This document shows, piece by piece, positions 30,859 through 38,183 of a stretch of DNA of 64,000 nt. Location: contig NZ_NRDF01000001.1 in the NCBI RefSeq assembly GCF_003130205.1, positions 186,001 to 250,000 on the forward strand, written 5' to 3'. The stretch's first letter is position 1. Each line of letters starts with the position of its first letter. The notes below the pieces were generated by a model that was given only the letters and a program-made list of their open reading frames with translations, searched no databases and was not told the origin of the DNA. The DNA comes from Aggregatibacter actinomycetemcomitans. Its GTDB lineage: Bacteria; Pseudomonadota; Gammaproteobacteria; Enterobacterales; Pasteurellaceae. A program made the translations under genes and the position numbers.

Positions 30859-31250
30859 ATGTGTAAAGAATTAGAGTTTTATGTTTATCGTTTAATTGAT
30901 CTAAGAAATGGTGAAAATTTTATACTGGTAAATGAAAGGATCACCGTGTTTTTTAACATGTAAACACCTCTGTTTAGTATGATAAAAAAATTTATGATTA
31001 CTAGGGGAAAGATGAAACTTCCCTCAACTATTTGAGAATTAGAGAAATTCATAATGTAGGTTTAAAGGTCATTCATATTATTGACCGTTATAAAATGACA
31101 CATAAAATTGCTCATGAAGTTTATGGCGCATTAATTGAGGCTTATCCAGGATTTTCAAATATCCAAAGTAGGCCGCGGGAATAATGAATATAGTGTAATA
31201 AATGTTTCTCATATTGAGATAAAGTATAAGATGCTGCGCGCGATAAATTA
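30859..31250 (+). pseudogene. Degraded GIY-YIG nuclease-domain gene (LEM-3/COG3680-like)
   Basis: Three segments in different frames reassemble into one protein. First ELEFYVYRLIDLRNGENF, where the family has YVYRLIDPRNGETFYVGKG. Then LRIREIHNVGLKVIHIIDRY and KMTHKIAHEVYGALIEAYPG with FSNIQ, and finally GRGNNEYSVINVSHI in a shifted frame, where the family has GGHGSNDYGVMxVSEI. At least two frameshifts and stops separate them, so the gene is dead. The remembered family is bacterial GIY-YIG proteins of unknown role, often near mobile DNA. Base composition is AT-rich like its surroundings. Confidence 0.7.
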
Positions 31251-31659
31251 ACTGTTTTTGGTGCGATAAATCAAATTTAATTTTATTGCACATACTGAAA
31301 TATTGTTACAAAAAGAAGTGTGTTTGTTACAGAGAGAGCCCTTTTTAGTCGCTTTAATTTCGGGTATTTTAAGAAAAAATCTCTGCAATTGTTACAGAAT
31401 CAAAATTGATAACGCTAGGCCAATTTTGCACACAAACAACGACTAATTCTCTGAACTTTTACACAGCATTACCATATCCACATAAACAAAAACGGCAAGC
31501 TATTAACCTTGCTTCTTTTGTCTGCTTATTCAGAAGTTAGACGTCTATACCTCCCCAGCTTAAGTTGACCGCACTCAGTTATTTGTTACCCAATAAAGAG
31601 CTATGCCAATTTAACGGAGTAATCCTGTGGTCACGTTAAACAAAATAAGGAACAACAAA
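31251..31659. other. Gene-poor stretch before the 83-residue ORF
   Basis: About 400 bp of AT-rich sequence. The heptamer TGTTACA occurs three times within about 100 bp near 31306, 31327 and 31392, and one perfect met box octamer lies at 31539-31546, probably by chance. A near-uptake core (ACCGCACTC) is near 31569. No coding sequence recognised. Confidence 0.35.
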
Positions 31660-31911
31660 ATGACAAATATCAACATGAGAACCGGGCGGGAAATAATGCA
31701 AGAATTAGCACTAGTTGCCGTAAAAGAACATACCTATGTTATAAATGATGGATCGCAATATACTTTGCCAAATGTGCGCGGACAAAACCTTATGTATAAC
31801 ACCGAATTTTTAGATATTAGATTTGTTGAAGACGGACGCAAAGATAGCGTAGTAAAATCTCTACCCTTGCCCCATCCACTCCGCCGTTTTATTGCTTATT
31901 ATCCGAATTGA
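31660..31911 (+). CDS. Small protein of unknown function, 83 residues
   Basis: Begins MTNINMRTGREIMQELALVA and ends with HPLRRFIAYYPN. No signal peptide or membrane helix; mixed charge. The ATG at 31660 is preceded by AATAAGGAACAACAAA, better than the GTG 33 bp upstream. A clean terminator follows 19 bases after the stop, so it is probably expressed. I do not recognise the family. Lying among phage and transposon wreckage, it is likely a cargo or phage-derived gene. Confidence 0.5.
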   Translation: MTNINMRTGREIMQELALVAVKEHTYVINDGSQYTLPNVRGQNLMYNTEFLDIRFVEDGRKDSVVKSLPLPHPLRRFIAYYPN

Positions 31912-31930
31912 ATGAAGAAGAATGATTAAT

Positions 31931-31960
31931 AAGGCTTAGCGAAAAAACTAAGCCTTTATT
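31931..31960. terminator. Terminator between the 83-residue ORF and the methylase relic
   Basis: AAGGCTTAG (31931-31939) pairs with CTAAGCCTT (31948-31956) around an 8-base A-rich loop and is followed by TATT. It could serve both converging units. Confidence 0.7.
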
Positions 31961-32447
31961 CTATCTAAAATTATACACTAAATTATCTTCATATTGCCCT
32001 TGATAGTTCAGGCTTGTCTTAATCGTAATTTTTTGTGCGCCATCAAATGCCTGCCAATTATTGACTTTATCTTCACACATATACTCAATAAACCGCACGA
32101 ACTCGCTTTTTGTCGATGAGAAGAAGATATAGGGTGGTCGTGTAATGTTAATTAAGCGTAGGAAGTTGATAAGATCGAAATAATGTGCTTGCTTATAGCT
32201 CTCTTGTTTCGTCCACAAATATGGCGGGTCTAAGACGAATACCACTCTTTCGTCATTGATAAAACGCGGAAGTAACGTATGGAATGATTCATTGGTAATC
32301 TCTATGCCATTCAAATAGCCATCCATCTGATTGTCTAGTACAATTCCAAAAATCTTTATGATAAAGATCACTAAGTGTTGCGACTTGCTGACCGCTAAAT
32401 AATAGCCAACCGGCTAAACAGTTTAAATCCTTATAACTATCAAATGG
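31961..32447 (-). pseudogene. Truncated, frameshifted D12-class DNA adenine methylase
   Basis: The main open frame (31961 to about 32350) carries the catalytic motif IV in VVFVLDPPYLWTKQESYKQA, then PPYIFFSSTKSEFVRFIEY and the C-terminal YEDNLVYNFR typical of Dam-like D12 adenine methylases of phage type. Upstream, in another frame, CLAGWLLFSGQQVATLSDLY continues the same family to a stop near 32448. The N-terminal SAM-binding FxGxG region is absent. So it is a 3' fragment with a frameshift near 32340-32370 and cannot be active. Confidence 0.75.
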
Positions 32448-32475
32448 TTAGATTTCTTTGGATGGTTTTCAAGGC

Positions 32476-32613
32476 ACTATAACCATATGTATAATTGCTG
32501 TCAAAAATGATTTTAAGATTGTCGGCACAAGTGCGCTGGTAAGTAAGCAAAACTACGATACAGAGATTTGTAAACAGATCGCTTATCAAAATTTGATAAA
32601 TTGTGATAGCTAG
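32476..32613 (+). pseudogene. Fragment of a phage Gp49/Sf6 gp66-family protein
   Basis: The open frame reads ITICIIAVKNDFKIVGTSAL followed by VSKQNYDTEICKQIAYQNLI, which lines up with the conserved core of the phage N4 Gp49/Sf6 gene 66 family (FTVTGESAC...NFDAEIGRKIARENA, from memory). It has no start codon, loses the C-terminal WPLEGY segment and hits a stop. A short relic of prophage DNA. Confidence 0.55.
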
Positions 32614-32827
32614 AGGGGTATTTATTAAAACAGCGTATTTATGAACAATGTGACTAAAAAGTTATTCTACGCAATGTTGGTTAATTTACTTAAACCGATT
32701 TCGCAAAATATTAACTGTTGAAGATAATATGATAATGAGTTATCTAACTATATGATGATATACCAAAATGGTTTATTTTATTTTGATGTAGAAATTGAAT
32801 TTGATATAGTGCATAGATAACAAATAA
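32614..32827. other. AT-rich stretch without recognisable genes
   Basis: Very AT-rich, with stops in all frames at short intervals. No structure, repeat or gene recognised. Confidence 0.4.
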
Positions 32828-33022
32828 AAGTTCTTTAAAGTCCATTTAAAGACTTTTAAAATTTTAGCGTGGCCAAATAAAAATCAGTATAACTATACCT
32901 TATTTCAAAATGAAGAAGGTATGGTATCATCTCAATATTTGCATGGTTCTAAAGACGAAAATTATGTAAATAAAACCGCGACTTTACAATATTGCGGATT
33001 ACTTATCATGTTGTCTGCCTAG
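32828..33022 (+). pseudogene. Open frame of an unrecognised gene remnant
   Basis: An open frame with no start codon reads FKILAWPNKNQYNYTLFQNE and then EGMVSSQYLHGSKDENYVNK before TATLQYCG and a stop. The amino-acid make-up looks like real protein rather than random AT-rich translation, but I cannot name the family. Its neighbours are phage and IS relics. Confidence 0.3.
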
Positions 33023-33112
33023 ATATATTAACACCCTAAAAAATGTTAAGATGAGTTAAGTTGAAGCGCAGTATTTTAACATAGATTCACGTCTAATGTT
33101 AAGACAAAAATT

Positions 33113-33250
33113 AAATTCTCAGCTGATGAAGTTTAGCCATCTCACGGATACCAAAATCCTGCTCGGCGCTACTTGATAATTTTTAAACGAAATTGATAAG
33201 AGTAGGACATAATCCGCACCTCAAATTAGGTGTCAAGGTTTTGGGGAGTA
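33113..33250 (-). mobile_element. Remnant of an IS3-family (IS150-like) element
   Basis: On the minus strand the right end reads TACTCCCCAAAACCTTGACA, like IS150-group termini. An ATG at 33210 then starts MSYSYQFRLKIIK, and after a stop/frameshift the segment EQDFGIREMAKLHQLRI follows. Together they match the first ~35 residues of an OrfA helix-turn-helix. The rest of the element is missing. Confidence 0.6.
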
Positions 33251-33253
33251 GAT

Positions 33254-33297
33254 CAAAGTGCGGTCAAAAAACACAATGGATTTTGACCGCACTTTTT
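33254..33297. terminator. Paired uptake-sequence terminator after the thioredoxin-like gene
   Basis: Cores at 33256-33264 and 33286-33294 give a stem AAAGTGCGGTCAAAA / TTTTGACCGCACTTT with a T-run. It terminates the msrAB-ccdA-thioredoxin operon and marks the edge between the decayed region and housekeeping DNA. Confidence 0.85.
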
Positions 33298-33309
33298 CGT
33301 ATTAGGGAA

Positions 33310-33792
33310 TTAATTTCCTGCCAGCTGTTTAATTTGTGCCGTGCCTAAATGTCCTGGTACGGTTTTTTGGATATTCAAATCCGCGTCAAGTAATACGCTG
33401 GAAGGGTAACCGCGCACTTTGGCACGTTTGAGGGTTTCGCCATTTTCATCTAACAATACGATGATATTTTTATAATCTAATCCTTTGTACCAATCGATGA
33501 AATCTTGCGTTTCTTTTTCCCCTTTTTTGCCCGGTGAAACTATGGTAACCACATCGAAGTTTTTGTTCGGTTCTCCACTTAATTCGTTGATTTCCGATAA
33601 GCCGGCCAAGCAAATCGGACACCAAGATGCCCACATTTTGACATAAACCGGTTTGCCTTTGCTGGTTACTTGATCCAGTGTGACCGTGGCGTTGTTAAGA
33701 TCTTTAAACTGCACATCTTTCAATGAATTTTCTCCTTCTGCGAAGCTGTTTAAGCTAACTGCCATCAGAATTAATGCGATAAATTTTTTCAT
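33310..33792 (-). CDS. Periplasmic TlpA-like thioredoxin-fold protein
   Basis: A 160-residue exported protein: signal peptide MKKFIALILMAVSLNSFAEG, then a TlpA/redoxin domain with the active site MWASWCPICLAG (C58 and C61) and the cis-Pro segment VRGYPSSVLLD. It should take electrons from CcdA in the membrane and pass them to MsrAB in the periplasm. H. influenzae HI1453-HI1455 have the same three genes. Last gene of the operon, 15 bp after ccdA. Confidence 0.88.
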   Translation of the reverse strand: MKKFIALILMAVSLNSFAEGENSLKDVQFKDLNNATVTLDQVTSKGKPVYVKMWASWCPICLAGLSEINELSGEPNKNFDVVTIVSPGKKGEKETQDFIDWYKGLDYKNIIVLLDENGETLKRAKVRGYPSSVLLDADLNIQKTVPGHLGTAQIKQLAGN

Positions 33793-33807
33793 AATTCATG
33801 TATCCTT

Positions 33808-34449
33808 TTATTGTAATTTATTAGTGATGAGTAGAATCCCCATGACGATAATGAGTAAACCACCGATAATTTTAAATTTGTCTAAGTGTTTGTTTAGTGC
33901 TTTGGTGCGTTTGAGTAACTCTTGTGAGAATAAAGAGAATAGCACAAACGGCGTTGCCAAACCTAATACATAAACCAACATCATAGAAGCACCGTATAGA
34001 GCGGAACCTTCATCGCCGGACAATGCCAGCACTGATGCTAAAATCGGTCCAATACAAGGTGTCCAGCCAAGGCTGAAGGTAAGCCCTAGGAAAAAGGCTT
34101 CAAAAGAGGCACTTTTGCCTTCGGTTTTTACTTCAACTACTTTGGTTCTTTCCAGGAAATTCAATTTGATAATACCTAATTGATGGATTCCCAGAATAAT
34201 CACGATGATGCCGGCGATAATGCGCACGTTGTCGTTAAAGAATAAATTGCCTAAAAATCCGAAGCTGAAGCCTAGGCTGACGAAGGTTAAAGATAAACCT
34301 GCAATGAACAAAAAGGTGTTCACAATTTTTCTACCGCCTTTCGCCAAGATGCCGAAATAAATCGGGATAATGGGGAAAATGCAAGGCGATAAAAAGGAGG
34401 CTAAACCCGCTAAGAATACGGTGCCGATTAATAGTTGTTGATCAAACAT
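33808..34449 (-). CDS. ccdA: CcdA-type thiol-disulfide transporter
   Basis: A 213-residue inner-membrane protein with about six hydrophobic helices, of the CcdA/DsbD transmembrane family. The two redox cysteines lie in FLSPCIFPIIPIY (helix 1) and LGWTPCIGPILASV (helix 4), both with adjoining Pro as expected. It moves electrons from cytoplasmic thioredoxin to the periplasmic thioredoxin-like partner encoded next. Only 3 bp separate it from msrAB, and AAAGGATG provides its start. Confidence 0.9.
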   Translation of the reverse strand: MFDQQLLIGTVFLAGLASFLSPCIFPIIPIYFGILAKGGRKIVNTFLFIAGLSLTFVSLGFSFGFLGNLFFNDNVRIIAGIIVIILGIHQLGIIKLNFLERTKVVEVKTEGKSASFEAFFLGLTFSLGWTPCIGPILASVLALSGDEGSALYGASMMLVYVLGLATPFVLFSLFSQELLKRTKALNKHLDKFKIIGGLLIIVMGILLITNKLQ

Positions 34450-34452
34450 CCT

Positions 34453-35523
34453 TTACTCCTTCACAGCATTAGTTAGGTAACCATAGTTTTCTTTTACCAT
34501 GTCTTCTAACGGAATAAACTTAACTGCGGCACTATTAATGCAATAGCGCAAACCGCCTTTGTCTTTTGGACCGTCATCAAAAACATGTCCTAAATGAGCT
34601 TTACCACTGCGGCTTATTACCTCCGTTCTGAGCATGTTAAAACTGTGATCGTCTTGATAGGTAACGACCTCTTTTGTAATCGGTTTGGTGAAACTTGGCC
34701 AGCCGCAACCGGATTCAAATTTATCTTTGGAAGAGAAAAGTGGTTCACCGGTGGTGACATCCACATAAATACCCGGTTTAAAGTTATCCCAGTATTCGTT
34801 GCTGAAAGAATGCTCGGTATTTTTGTTTTGCGTGACGCTATATTGCAGCGGAGTCAATTTAGCTTTCAGTTCCGCATCGCTCGGTTTCGGATAATCTTTC
34901 TCGTCAATAATAACATTATTGGCTTGCTCCAAATCAATATGGCAATAGCCGTTTGGGTTTTTCTTCAAATAATCCTGATGGTATTCTTCTGCCACGATAT
35001 AGTTATGTAGCGGCTCCACTTCAATCTGAATTTTATTTTTATACTTTCCTTGCAAAGCAGTAATTTCTTTTTCGATTATAGATTTATCAGCAGTATCTTG
35101 ATAATAAATACCGGTACGATATTGTCTACCGCGATCATTGCCTTGTTTGTTCACGCTGGTCGGATCAATAACTTGGAAATAGTATTTCAACAATTTATCC
35201 AAGGAAACTTTATTGCGGTCATAAGTTACTTTGACCGTTTCTGCATGATCGGTAATGCCGATCTTTTGGTAATTGGTTTTATCACTTTTACCATTAGCGT
35301 ATCCTGAAATCGCATCTTCCACGCCGTAAATGCGCTCCATATAAGCTTCTATGCCCCAGAAGCAGCCACCAGCCAAATAAATTTCGTGAAGATCTTTTTT
35401 AGCTTCGGACATATTGCTTTTCTCCATAGTTTGTTGAACGTTATTTTCTGCCATAACGGTTGTCGGGATTGCTGCACAAGATAAAATTGCGGCTAGCGCC
35501 ACAACTAATTTTGATTTTTTCAT
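34453..35523 (-). CDS. msrAB: Exported methionine sulfoxide reductase MsrA/MsrB fusion
   Basis: A 356-residue fusion with a signal peptide (about residues 1-25, ending VMAEN). MsrA domain: [15 protein letters not shown] with the catalytic Cys, residues about 47-205. MsrB domain: CGWPSF (zinc Cys) through [20 protein letters not shown] with the catalytic Cys near the C-terminus. It repairs both sulfoxide isomers in extracytoplasmic proteins. The start at 35523 is set by AAGGAGTTATT; an in-frame upstream ATG would hide the signal peptide. The Neisseria homologue PilB carries the thioredoxin domain in the same chain, here a separate gene. Confidence 0.95.
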   Translation of the reverse strand: MKKSKLVVALAAILSCAAIPTTVMAENNVQQTMEKSNMSEAKKDLHEIYLAGGCFWGIEAYMERIYGVEDAISGYANGKSDKTNYQKIGITDHAETVKVTYDRNKVSLDKLLKYYFQVIDPTSVNKQGNDRGRQYRTGIYYQDTADKSIIEKEITALQGKYKNKIQIEVEPLHNYIVAEEYHQDYLKKNPNGYCHIDLEQANNVIIDEKDYPKPSDAELKAKLTPLQYSVTQNKNTEHSFSNEYWDNFKPGIYVDVTTGEPLFSSKDKFESGCGWPSFTKPITKEVVTYQDDHSFNMLRTEVISRSGKAHLGHVFDDGPKDKGGLRYCINSAAVKFIPLEDMVKENYGYLTNAVKE

Positions 35524-35616
35524 AATAACTCCTTCATAATTTAGCATAATGAAAATGGTACCTTTTCATATACGTTAGACGGAGTAGGGCGCAAATGCTT
35601 ACAGATTATTTTTATT

Positions 35617-35638
35617 ATTTTTCGGTTAGCCGAAAAAT
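35617..35638. promoter_or_regulatory. Perfect 9-bp palindrome between msrAB and can
   Basis: ATTTTTCGG-TTAG-CCGAAAAAT in the 216-bp divergent region, 94 bp from the msrAB start and about 100 bp from can. Too AT-rich and badly placed to be a terminator of a known gene; a regulator-binding site is possible. The regulator is unknown. Confidence 0.4.
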
Positions 35639-35739
35639 TACTATTGGAAATAATAGGTTATGCTAAAAAGAAATTTTATCAAGTAGCGGTTCTGGGCTAT
35701 ACTATGTTCCTTTTTGATTTATCGCAGGAGTAGGAACAT

Positions 35740-36432
35740 ATGAAAAAAATAGAACAACTGTTTGCCAATAATTACAGCTGGGCAACCCGTATGAAAGAGG
35801 AAAATTCCACCTATTTTCAGGAATTGGCGGAGCACCAGCAGCCCCATTATTTGTGGATCGGTTGTTCGGACAGTCGTGTACCTGCGGAGAAATTAACCAA
35901 CCTGGAACCGGGAGAATTATTTGTGCATCGTAATGTTGCAAATCAGGTGATTCACACTGATTTAAACTGCCTTTCCGTAGTGCAATATGCGGTGGATGTG
36001 TTGAATATTGAGCATATTATTATTTGCGGACATACCAATTGCGGCGGTATTCATGCAGCAATGAACGATCAGGATTTAGGGTTGATCAATAACTGGTTGT
36101 TACATATTCGCGATATTTGGTTTAAGCACAGTCATTTGCTTGGTAATCTTTCTTCGGAGCGCCGTGCCGATATGCTGACAAAATTAAACGTTGCGGAACA
36201 GGTATATAACCTGGGGCGTTCGTCTATTGTGAAAAATGCCTGGAAGAACGGGAAAAAATTGTCGTTGCACGGTTGGGTATATGACGTAAAAGACGGCTTT
36301 TTAATTGACCAAGGCGTGATGGCGACCAGTCGTGAGAGCCTGGAAATTTCTTATCGCAATGCCATTTCCCGTTTGTTGAAATTAAATGAAGAGGAAATGT
36401 TGAAAAAGGCGCATGAGCTGGAGGCAGAATAA
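35740..36432 (+). CDS. can: Beta-class carbonic anhydrase
   Basis: A 230-residue enzyme interconverting CO2 and bicarbonate. Zinc ligands C42, H98 and C101 and the D44-R46 dyad are present in [10 protein letters not shown] and [10 protein letters not shown]. This matches the E. coli Can / H. influenzae HICA type, whose bicarbonate-binding allosteric pocket involves residues near W39, which is conserved here (LWIG). AGGAGTAGGAACAT precedes the ATG. Bicarbonate supply matters for capnophilic Pasteurellaceae. Confidence 0.97.
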   Translation: MKKIEQLFANNYSWATRMKEENSTYFQELAEHQQPHYLWIGCSDSRVPAEKLTNLEPGELFVHRNVANQVIHTDLNCLSVVQYAVDVLNIEHIIICGHTNCGGIHAAMNDQDLGLINNWLLHIRDIWFKHSHLLGNLSSERRADMLTKLNVAEQVYNLGRSSIVKNAWKNGKKLSLHGWVYDVKDGFLIDQGVMATSRESLEISYRNAISRLLKLNEEEMLKKAHELEAE

Positions 36433-36440
36433 TTTCTGTT

Positions 36441-36514
36441 TAACGTAGGGACAGGGGTCTGTGCCCGTCCGAATATCTCATACAGAAAAAAGGCGGGTAT
36501 AAAGCCCGCCCTTG
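36441..36514 (-). repeat. Tandem-hairpin repeat element; terminator of the dolP transcript
   Basis: Two adjacent GC-rich hairpins: an imperfect one at about 36449-36470 and a perfect one GGCGGG...CCCGCC at 36492-36510. On the minus strand the second is followed by TTTTTTCTG, so it can terminate transcripts coming from dolP. The layout resembles dispersed REP/BIME-like elements. A single uptake core (36539-36547) lies beside it. Confidence 0.55.
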
Positions 36515-36566
36515 CGATAAAAAACATCTTTAAAAACAACCGCACTTTTTGTGGGTTAGTTTAGGA

Positions 36567-37154
36567 TTAGTTTAAGTAATTGAACACTTTAATGACTTTC
36601 GTTACCCCTGCTATGTTACGCGCGATTTCTGCGGCGGCGTTGGCTTGGTCTTGGGTCACGTTGCCCATCAGGAATACTTCGTTGTTTTCGGTGATGACTT
36701 TGATGTCGCTGGTTTTCACTTTGGAATCAATCAACATTCTGGATTTGATTTGGCTGGTGATCCAACCGTCTTTGCTGATTTGGGTGAAATTCACTTTCGG
36801 TCCGACGCGTACTTCGTTGTACACATCATTGACGTTTGGTACGCCTTTCGCCAAATTGGTGGCGACTTCGCGCAAACTTTCGTTTGGAACCTGGCCGGTC
36901 AATAACACACGGCCGCTGTAAGAGGTGACGCTGATACGCGCTTCGGATTTAAGTTGTTGGTCTTTTCTGATTGCCGAATCCACGCGGGTTTCCAGGGTTT
37001 CGTCATCAATTTGCGTACCAACGGTTCTCGGGTCGGTTGCCACTTTGGTTGCGCCGGCAACTGCGGCGCCTCCGATGGCAGCGGCAACGCAACCTTGTAA
37101 TAACATTGCGCTACCGAAAATTAATACCAGTTTTTTTAGTGGACTTGTTAACAT
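36567..37154 (-). CDS. dolP: Outer-membrane lipoprotein DolP (YraP), two BON domains
   Basis: A 195-residue lipoprotein: lipobox around C22 (AMLLQGCVAA) and two BON domains (about residues 48-115 and 125-193). DolP supports outer-membrane integrity and Bam function at division sites. The start is decided by AAGGAG: it lies 6 bases before the ATG at 37154 but directly touches an alternative ATG at 37160. Same lpoA-yraN-diaA-dolP order as E. coli. Confidence 0.93.
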   Translation of the reverse strand: MLTSPLKKLVLIFGSAMLLQGCVAAAIGGAAVAGATKVATDPRTVGTQIDDETLETRVDSAIRKDQQLKSEARISVTSYSGRVLLTGQVPNESLREVATNLAKGVPNVNDVYNEVRVGPKVNFTQISKDGWITSQIKSRMLIDSKVKTSDIKVITENNEVFLMGNVTQDQANAAAEIARNIAGVTKVIKVFNYLN

Positions 37155-37218
37155 GGTCATCTCCTTTATGTGTAACAACCGGGCGCTAGTGTGGCTTGAA
37201 ACGTCCGATTTTGTCAAG

Positions 37219-37803
37219 TTATGAATGTGAAAATAATTGAAAATCAATGAGTTCACACATGCTGTTAATTATGAACAAATGGTTCTCCAGTATGCGACTT
37301 TCCTTACTGCTCGGCACTGCAATTTGTAAATCTTTGTCTGTCAAAATTCCCTGAATATGATCGTTACTGTTACCCGTTAAGACAATCACATTGATCTCTT
37401 TGTTCACGGCATGTGTAACCGTATTGAGCACATTGTTTTCATTTCCTAAAGGCGCGAACGCCACCAAAATATCGCCTGACCGTGCGATGGCGTTGAATTG
37501 GTGTTGGTACAGTTTTTCCGGCGTATTGTCGGAAACAAAAGTCGAACCGACCGCACTATCCAGGCTCAATAACACGGAAGGAAAACTCGGGCGTTTTAGC
37601 TCATAACGGTTAAGCAAATTTGCCACTAAACATTGTGCATTAATGTAAGAACGACCGTCGCCGCAGACAATGACTTTATTGCCGCGCAACAGGCAGGCAA
37701 TCAGGTGCTGTGTCGCATCGATGATTTGCGCACTGAGCAGACTTTTGGAATAAATATGAGTTTTGATATTTTCCTCATATAAATCATTGAGTTTGTTTTG
37801 CAT
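37219..37803 (-). CDS. diaA: DnaA initiator-associating protein DiaA
   Basis: A 194-residue SIS-domain protein (E. coli DiaA 196). KVIVCGDGRSYINAQCLVAN and RPSFPSVLLSLD are close to the DiaA/GmhA branch; position between yraN and dolP identifies it as DiaA rather than the heptose isomerase GmhA. The tetramer binds DnaA and promotes timely initiation at oriC. It is 11 bp after yraN and probably co-transcribed. Confidence 0.92.
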   Translation of the reverse strand: MQNKLNDLYEENIKTHIYSKSLLSAQIIDATQHLIACLLRGNKVIVCGDGRSYINAQCLVANLLNRYELKRPSFPSVLLSLDSAVGSTFVSDNTPEKLYQHQFNAIARSGDILVAFAPLGNENNVLNTVTHAVNKEINVIVLTGNSNDHIQGILTDKDLQIAVPSSKESRILENHLFIINSMCELIDFQLFSHS

Positions 37804-37814
37804 ATTGAAGAATA

Positions 37815-38174
37815 TTAATCAAGAAAGTTGGGGATCCATTGAATGTCTTGCTCGGTTTTACCAAACGCGACCAAATCGAAACGGCAATCGGTGTCTTCTA
37901 AACTTTGTTCCCGCTGTGCCAGCCAAAGTGCCGCCGCATTCAGCCAGCGTTGTTGTTTTTGCCAATCTACGCTTTCCACGGCGGAACCGAAATGATCGTT
38001 TTTACGTTGGCGCACTTCCACAAATACGATGGTATTTTGTTCCAACATAATCAAATCCAGTTCACCGCACTTGAAATTTTGGTTGGCGGCAAGAAATTTC
38101 ATGCCTTTAGATTCTAAAAAGAGGCGAGCTTTGTGTTCAAATCTCGCCCCTTGTTGACGTTTTAGTGAGAACAT
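37815..38174 (-). CDS. yraN: UPF0102 protein YraN
   Basis: A 119-residue protein with a PD-(D/E)XK nuclease-like fold. The signature [20 protein letters not shown], then [20 protein letters not shown] contains the E...D...ExK-like residues (here EVR). Function unknown in the family. An uptake core (38064-38072) lies within the codons just after GELD. Nine bp downstream of lpoA. Confidence 0.9.
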   Translation of the reverse strand: MFSLKRQQGARFEHKARLFLESKGMKFLAANQNFKCGELDLIMLEQNTIVFVEVRQRKNDHFGSAVESVDWQKQQRWLNAAALWLAQREQSLEDTDCRFDLVAFGKTEQDIQWIPNFLD

Positions 38175-38183
38175 CGGTTCCGC

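Noticed and set aside
31078-31293. 71-codon minus-strand open frame in the island
   Set aside because: It is antisense to the GIY-YIG relic, whose plus-strand segments match a known family.
31539-31546. Perfect met box octamer AGACGTCT
   Set aside because: Only one box, no adjacent second box and no met gene; one such 8-mer is expected by chance in a window of this size.
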